A stretch of 10,519 bases of DNA from Caulobacteraceae bacterium. Its GTDB lineage: Bacteria; Pseudomonadota; Alphaproteobacteria; Caulobacterales; Caulobacteraceae. The stretch covers positions 1-10,519 of the forward strand of contig JAQGII010000345.1 in the NCBI GenBank assembly GCA_028291305.1. Direction: 5' to 3'. The position numbers and the translations under genes are program-made. Under the pieces are notes generated by a model. It ran no database searches. It saw only the letters and a list, made by a program, of their open reading frames with translations, and was not told where the DNA came from. Within the stretch, counting starts at the first letter, position 1. Each line of letters opens with the position of its first letter. Positions 7,323 through 10,519 of this stretch are shown here, in pieces.

Positions 7323-7762
7323 GCGGGGCGCGCCTTGCGCCGGCGCGGCGGGACGACCACCGCCTCGCCCTGCGCCACCACCTTGTCGCCCACGGTGCAG
7401 ACGGTCGACAGCACCGCATGACGGCTCTTGTCGTCGATCGACACCACCGCGACGCGGACCAGCACCTCGTCGCCGATGCGCGCGGGGTGGTCGAAGCTCA
7501 GGGTCTGGGACAGGTAGATCGAGCCGGGCCCCGGCAGCTGGTCGCCCAGCACCGCCGAGATATGCGCGCCGAGCAGCATGCCGTGGGCCACCCGGCCGCG
7601 GAACACGGTGCGCGCGGCATAGGCGTCGTCCAGGTGCACGGGGTTGTGGTCGCCCGACACGGCGGCGAAGGCGCGCACGGCGGCGTCGGTGACGGCGAAC
7701 CGGCGCTCGGCGGATCGGCCGACGCTCAGCTCTTCGGGCTCGGGGGCGGGCTGGGTGTCCAC
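7319..7762 (-). CDS. MaoC-like (R)-specific enoyl-CoA hydratase
   Basis: A 147-residue hotdog-fold protein of the PhaJ/MaoC type. The hydratase-2 signature AAVSGDHNPVHLD (33-45) contains the catalytic pair D38 and H43, followed by FRGRVAHGMLLGAHIS (54-69) and the core strand region SQTLSFDHP. Such enzymes hydrate trans-2-enoyl-CoA to (R)-3-hydroxyacyl-CoA; the chain length and pathway here (PHA supply or another acyl-CoA route) cannot be told from sequence. The start is GTG at 7762, 5 nt after the HAD stop codon. No ATG precedes the catalytic motif, and extending upstream would run into the HAD gene and add unrelated Arg/Gly-rich residues. The stop overlaps the ribF GTG. The C-terminus is basic (PPRRRKARPA). 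Confidence 0.88.
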   Translation of the reverse strand: MDTQPAPEPEELSVGRSAERRFAVTDAAVRAFAAVSGDHNPVHLDDAYAARTVFRGRVAHGMLLGAHISAVLGDQLPGPGSIYLSQTLSFDHPARIGDEVLVRVAVVSIDDKSRHAVLSTVCTVGDKVVAQGEAVVVPPRRRKARPA

Positions 7763-7767
7763 GGGCC

Positions 7768-8628
7768 CTACCAGCTCAAGGCCATCATGGCGTAGGCCGC
7801 CTTGGCGCCCTCGCCCCGCAGCAGGGCCCCGACCTTGTCGGCGTTCATGCCGCCCCCGGGGCCCGCCGTCTCCAGGCCATGGATGCCGCCGGCGATGAAC
7901 AGGCAGTCCAGGGCCTGCTGCGCGGCGCCCTTGACGTCGGTGGGGATGCCGTCGCCGATGCACAGCACGCGCGGGTCGGGCTTGCCGGTCTTCTTCTCGG
8001 CCTCCTCCAGGCACAGCCTGTAGATGGCGGGCGCGGGCTTGCCGGCCATAATCACCTCTCCGCCCAGCTGGCCGTAGAGGTCGGCCAGGGCGCCGCCGCA
8101 GTAGATCAGACGCTCGCCCCGGTGCACCACCCGGTCGGGGTTGGCGCAGATCATGGTCAGGCCGCGTTCGGCGGCCACGGCGAGGTCGGCGCGGTAGTCC
8201 TCGGGGGTCTCGACCTCGTCGTTGACCGGGCCCGTGCAGGCGACGAAGGCCGCCTCGGTGGGGCCGGCGAATTCCAGGCCGAGGCCTTCATACAGGACGT
8301 TGTCGCGGTCCGGGCCGATGCGCCAGGCCGGGCCGGGCGCGCGCTCGGCCAGCAGGGCCCGGGTGGCGTCGCCGGAGGTGATGAAGCTGGTCCAGGCCTC
8401 GCGCGGCACGCCCAGTTCGTCGAGCTGGCTCTCCACCGCCAGGGCGGGACGCGGCGAGTTGGAGATCAGGATTACCGGCCCGCGCTCGGCGCCGAAGCGG
8501 GCCAGGGCGTCGCAGGCGGCGGGGAAGCGGTCGCGCCCGTTGTGGATCACGCCCCAGACGTCGCACAGCAGCACATCGTACTGGTCGGCGACTTGGGACA
8601 GGCCGGGCAAGGGGCGGGGAGCGGTCAT
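7768..8628 (-). CDS. HAD-superfamily class IIA hydrolase (TIGR01459-like)
   Basis: A 286-residue cytoplasmic HAD protein with a NagD-type cap arrangement. Motif I reads LLCDVWGVIHNG: nucleophile D23 is present, but the usual second Asp (DxD) is W25, a substitution I associate with the TIGR01459 subfamily. Motif II is LISNS (54-58), the motif III lysine is K197 in AGKP, and motif IV is GDGIPTD with D226 and D231. The substrate is unknown. I chose ATG at 8628; an upstream in-frame TTG (8664) would add 12 residues but coincides with a better candidate -35 box. Directly upstream is a promoter-like sequence that would give a leaderless mRNA. It is the first gene of HAD-maoC-ribF, so a phosphatase role tied to flavin or CoA-linked metabolism is possible but unproven. 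Confidence 0.88.
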   Translation of the reverse strand: MTAPRPLPGLSQVADQYDVLLCDVWGVIHNGRDRFPAACDALARFGAERGPVILISNSPRPALAVESQLDELGVPREAWTSFITSGDATRALLAERAPGPAWRIGPDRDNVLYEGLGLEFAGPTEAAFVACTGPVNDEVETPEDYRADLAVAAERGLTMICANPDRVVHRGERLIYCGGALADLYGQLGGEVIMAGKPAPAIYRLCLEEAEKKTGKPDPRVLCIGDGIPTDVKGAAQQALDCLFIAGGIHGLETAGPGGGMNADKVGALLRGEGAKAAYAMMALSW

Positions 8629-8635
8629 GGCGGGG

Positions 8636-8664
8636 GAGCTAAGCGGCGCGGCGGGCCAGGTCAA
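8636..8664 (-). promoter_or_regulatory. Candidate promoter for HAD-maoC-ribF giving a leaderless mRNA
   Basis: On the minus strand TTGACC (8664-8659), a 17-nt spacer and TAGCTC (8641-8636) are followed by 7 nt and then the HAD ATG. Transcription starting 7-8 nt after the -10 box would begin at or next to the A of the start codon. No Shine-Dalgarno sequence precedes this ATG, which fits leaderless initiation, a common mode in Caulobacter. The -10 match is only moderate. Confidence 0.4.
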
Positions 8665-8672
8665 CCGGCGAC

Positions 8673-8729
8673 GTCATCCTCCGCCGCTTTAGCGCGGGAG
8701 GTGGCGCAGAATGCGTCGGAGGGGGCATG
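8673..8729. repeat. Intergenic palindromic element 3' of tipF
   Basis: It begins gtcatcctccgccgc and continues through ctttagcgcgggaggtggcg to a closing ggagggggc. Arms cctccgccgc and gcgcgggagg (8678-8701) pair with two mismatches around a short loop; a second small stem (cgc/gcg around agaat) and the final ggaggggg follow. It starts 22 nt after the tipF stop and ends just before the candidate HAD promoter. From memory this is the style of a frequent Caulobacterales intergenic repeat. The remaining bases to the stop (8730-8751) hold a minor GC-rich hairpin. Confidence 0.6.
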
Positions 8730-8751
8730 CCCGGTCGGCGCCCGCCGGTCG

Positions 8752-10023
8752 CTACCAGTTGGCGGCCCTGCGCTTCAGGGTCGAGCGCATGTAGTCGACC
8801 GGCGGATCGGTTTCGGCCAGCACCGCCTCGCGGATGGCGCGCGGCTCGCCGAACAGGTTGCCCTGGCCGTAGCCGACGTTGAGTTCGAGGATGTCGACGA
8901 CCTGGCGCTCGCTCTCGATCTTCTCGGCGATCACCTCGACGCCATAGCGGGCGCTGAGGGCGGCGAAGTCGGAGGCCTCGATGTCGCGGTTGGACTTCAG
9001 GGTCAGGCGCCCGTCCATCTCCAGCAACTGCGACAGCATCACGTCGCCGGCGATCTTCACGAACTTGACGTCCGCCCGCGACAGGTCGGTGAAATCCAGG
9101 CTGAGGTCGGTGACCTTGTCCAGGGAGAAGCGGAAGCCCAGGTCGGCCAGCTTGGCCATGTTGCGTGCTTCCACCGCCCCGCGCGCCTCGAACGCCGCCT
9201 GGCCCAGTTCGAAGATCAGGCCGCCGGCGGTGTCCCGGTTCTCGCCCAGAAACTCGATGAACTGCGGGAAGAAGGTGTCGTCGGCCAGGGAGGCCAGGGA
9301 GATGTTGCAGAAGATGCCGACCTTGCGGTCCTGCTTGGCCAGCCGGCGCACGATCTGCACGCAGCGGAACAGCAGCAGGTTGTCGATGGCGCTGACCAGA
9401 CAGCCGGGCTCGGCCACCGGCAGGTATTCGGCGGGCATCATCACCCGGCCGCTCTCGTCGCGCAGGCGCGAGAAGCTTTCGTAGAAGACGGTCCGCCGCT
9501 GCGGCAGGCTGACCACCGGCTGCAGGTAGAGGTCGACGCGGTTGTCGGCCAGGGCGCTGCGCACCTCCTGCAGGAGGGCGGTCGCCTGCCGGGCCTTGCG
9601 CTCATGCTGGATCGAGGGCGGCGCGGGGGCCTCGTGCCGCAGGTTCAGCCGCTCGTCGAGGTCTTCGCTGATGCGCTGGACCAGGTCCTCCAACATGCGC
9701 ACTTCGGTGGTCAGCGCTTCGGAGCGGCGCGCGGCCTCTTCGCTGACGCTGGAGCCCAGGCCCCGGATCGTCGCCTGCGTCCGCTCCATCTGCCGGACCA
9801 GGATCAGGTTGGCCTCGCGCACCGCGCCGATCTCGGCGGACAGGGCCGCGCGGTCGAAGCTGCGCGAGATCACGCCGTGCAGGGCGAAGGCCAGGCCGAG
9901 CGCGCCGATCAGGCTGGACAGCCCCGCGCCCCAGCCCCCGCCCGACCGCCACAGCAGCAGGGCCGCCGTCAGCGCCAGACACAGGTAGGCGGCGGACAGC
10001 AGGGCGATAGTGATCTTGCGCAT
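8752..10023 (-). CDS. tipF: TipF, membrane-anchored degenerate EAL protein for flagellum positioning
   Basis: A 423-residue protein matching Caulobacter TipF, a c-di-GMP effector that acts with the polarity factor TipN to direct polar flagellum assembly. Two membrane segments (about 5-25 and 33-51) are followed by a coiled-coil-prone region (about 60-128), a Pro-containing linker and a cytoplasmic EAL domain (about 145-400). The EAL signature is ESF (182-184). Ligand or metal positions kept are E182, N240, E272, D302, K324, E367 (or E370) and Q387. The usual DD pair is D302-K303, so the second Asp needed for hydrolysis is gone, implying binding without catalysis. From memory Caulobacter TipF is about 29 residues longer, with the equivalent Glu near 211. 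The start is ATG at 10023, without a clear SD. A GANTC site lies 16 nt upstream. Confidence 0.88.
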   Translation of the reverse strand: MRKITIALLSAAYLCLALTAALLLWRSGGGWGAGLSSLIGALGLAFALHGVISRSFDRAALSAEIGAVREANLILVRQMERTQATIRGLGSSVSEEAARRSEALTTEVRMLEDLVQRISEDLDERLNLRHEAPAPPSIQHERKARQATALLQEVRSALADNRVDLYLQPVVSLPQRRTVFYESFSRLRDESGRVMMPAEYLPVAEPGCLVSAIDNLLLFRCVQIVRRLAKQDRKVGIFCNISLASLADDTFFPQFIEFLGENRDTAGGLIFELGQAAFEARGAVEARNMAKLADLGFRFSLDKVTDLSLDFTDLSRADVKFVKIAGDVMLSQLLEMDGRLTLKSNRDIEASDFAALSARYGVEVIAEKIESERQVVDILELNVGYGQGNLFGEPRAIREAVLAETDPPVDYMRSTLKRRAANW

Positions 10024-10039
10024 GGACAGGGCCCGGACC

Positions 10040-10044
10040 GAATC
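10040..10044. promoter_or_regulatory. GANTC (CcrM-type) site upstream of tipF
   Basis: GAATC lies 16 nt before the tipF ATG and 5 nt downstream of a candidate -10 box, near a plausible transcription start. TipF is a cell-cycle-controlled flagellar factor, so methylation-dependent control through CcrM/GcrA is an attractive inference, not shown by the sequence alone. Confidence 0.45.
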
Positions 10045-10049
10045 AACCG

Positions 10050-10079
10050 ATTATCGACTGGGCCGCAGGCGAGGTCGAA
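10050..10079 (-). promoter_or_regulatory. Weak candidate promoter for tipF
   Basis: GATAAT (10055-10050) is a good -10-like hexamer in very GC-rich DNA, with TTCGAC (10079-10074) 18 nt upstream as a poor -35. It would place the transcription start near the GAATC site. An activator-dependent or alternative-sigma promoter cannot be excluded; I saw no convincing sigma-54 motif or paired TTAA CtrA box. Confidence 0.25.
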
Positions 10080-10120
10080 CAGATTACGGCGAAAGTCGGT
10101 TCCGCCGCAGGCCAGGGCCG

Positions 10121-10423
10121 TCAGATCTTCCCCGAAACCGCCGAAGCGTCCGCCGGACCGTCCCCGAAACGCCATTTCAAGACCAGGATGGCTGCGGAGA
10201 GCAGCAGGCAGACGGTGTTGGACACCGCCACCGGCCAGCTTCCCAGAAGCAGGCCATAGGCGATCCACAGGACGAAGCCCGTCACGGTGACGCAGTAGGT
10301 GCGCAGGGAGACGCCCTCGGCGCGCCGCTCGCGCACGATCTTGACCAGCTGGGGCACGAAGCTGGCCATCGAGCACAGTCCCGCGGCTGTCCCCACCGCG
10401 TTGACCAGGGCCGGCCCGGGCAT
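10121..10423 (-). CDS. SemiSWEET family sugar transporter
   Basis: A 100-residue inner-membrane protein with three predicted helices (about 4-26, 41-61, 64-84). The PQ-loop signature SFVPQLVKI carries P24-Q25 in helix 1; GVSLRTY and LWIAYGLLLG (52-61) are typical of bacterial SemiSWEETs. W53 and N69 are 16 residues apart, the same spacing as the sugar-pocket Trp and Asn I recall from Leptospira SemiSWEET (W48/N64). SemiSWEETs dimerise to form one facilitative mono- or disaccharide pore; the substrate here is unknown. ATG at 10423 lacks a visible SD but lies 10 nt after the stop of an upstream partial frame, suggesting coupling. In-frame extension to the window edge is possible but gives Arg/Pro-rich sequence without family support. 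Confidence 0.9.
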   Translation of the reverse strand: MPGPALVNAVGTAAGLCSMASFVPQLVKIVRERRAEGVSLRTYCVTVTGFVLWIAYGLLLGSWPVAVSNTVCLLLSAAILVLKWRFGDGPADASAVSGKI

Positions 10424-10433
10424 CGCGGGAGGT

Positions 10434-10519
10434 TTACGGGCGCGCCGCGCGGGTGTCGCCGGCCGCGGCCACAGCGTCGGTCGGCGCAGGGCTGACGACG
10501 GGGACGGCCGGCGGGGGGA
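10434..10519 (-). CDS. C-terminal tail of an unidentified upstream gene (partial)
   Basis: One minus-strand frame is open from the window edge to TAA at 10436-10434, giving 27 residues rich in Pro and Ala (ending AAAGDTRAARP). Of its 27 third positions 25 are G or C, the best codon-position bias among the three frames, which supports real coding. The piece is too short and too low in complexity to assign a family. Its stop lies 10 nt before the SemiSWEET start, so the two may be co-transcribed. Confidence 0.4.
   Translation of the reverse strand, partial: PPPAVPVVSPAPTDAVAAAGDTRAARP

Noticed and set aside
7763..8014. Upstream extension of the maoC frame to 8014
   Set aside because: The added part overlaps the HAD gene and reads as an Arg/Gly/Pro-rich shadow; GTG at 7762 follows the HAD stop closely.
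7879..10290. An 803-codon open frame on the plus strand antisense to HAD and tipF
   Set aside because: It runs opposite two well-supported genes and their intergenic region, its protein is Gly/Ala/Gln/Val-rich without motifs, and long antisense frames are normal at about 70% GC.
1..10519. CRISPR, prophage, insertion sequence or defence island
   Set aside because: No direct-repeat arrays, transposase, integrase or defence-type proteins were seen; composition and gene content look like ordinary chromosomal core.

Overview
This 10.5 kb window is a dense, high-GC (roughly 70%) block of mostly housekeeping genes, and every gene I can support is on the minus strand. The gene order (tipF, HAD, maoC, ribF, ileS, lspA, DUF3035 lipoprotein, mutL), a recognisable TipF flagellar-positioning protein, and rare GANTC sites placed just before start codons all point to an alphaproteobacterium of the Caulobacterales (Caulobacter, Phenylobacterium or a relative). 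I see no prophage, insertion sequence, CRISPR array, RNA gene or accessory island.

Reading in the direction of transcription (high to low coordinates): the Pro/Ala-rich tail of an unknown gene enters at the right edge; 10 nt later comes a SemiSWEET sugar transporter; then tipF, a membrane-anchored degenerate EAL protein. A palindromic intergenic element separates tipF from a tight HAD-hydrolase / MaoC-dehydratase / ribF operon (5-nt gap, then a GTGA overlap). A second palindromic element and a 259-nt leader precede ileS, which overlaps lspA by ATGA. A DUF3035 (BamF-type) lipoprotein gene follows after about 90 nt, then a third and larger palindromic element, then mutL, which runs off the left edge without about its last 35-45 residues.

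Functionally, RibF makes FMN and FAD, IleS charges tRNA-Ile, LspA cleaves prolipoprotein signal peptides (the adjacent lipoprotein is a likely substrate), the lipoprotein probably serves the outer-membrane BAM complex, MutL is the endonuclease-type mismatch-repair protein, and TipF is a c-di-GMP effector for polar flagellum assembly.

No wholly new system is evident. The most interesting signals are regulatory and architectural. Four of only eight GANTC (CcrM-type) sites in the window lie within 1-17 nt of the tipF, ileS, lipoprotein and mutL starts. Three palindromic elements each follow the stop codon of a presumed transcription unit. The HAD-maoC-ribF operon has a candidate leaderless promoter. 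The HAD protein has Trp where the second motif-I Asp is expected, and TipF keeps c-di-GMP-binding residues while losing one catalytic Asp.
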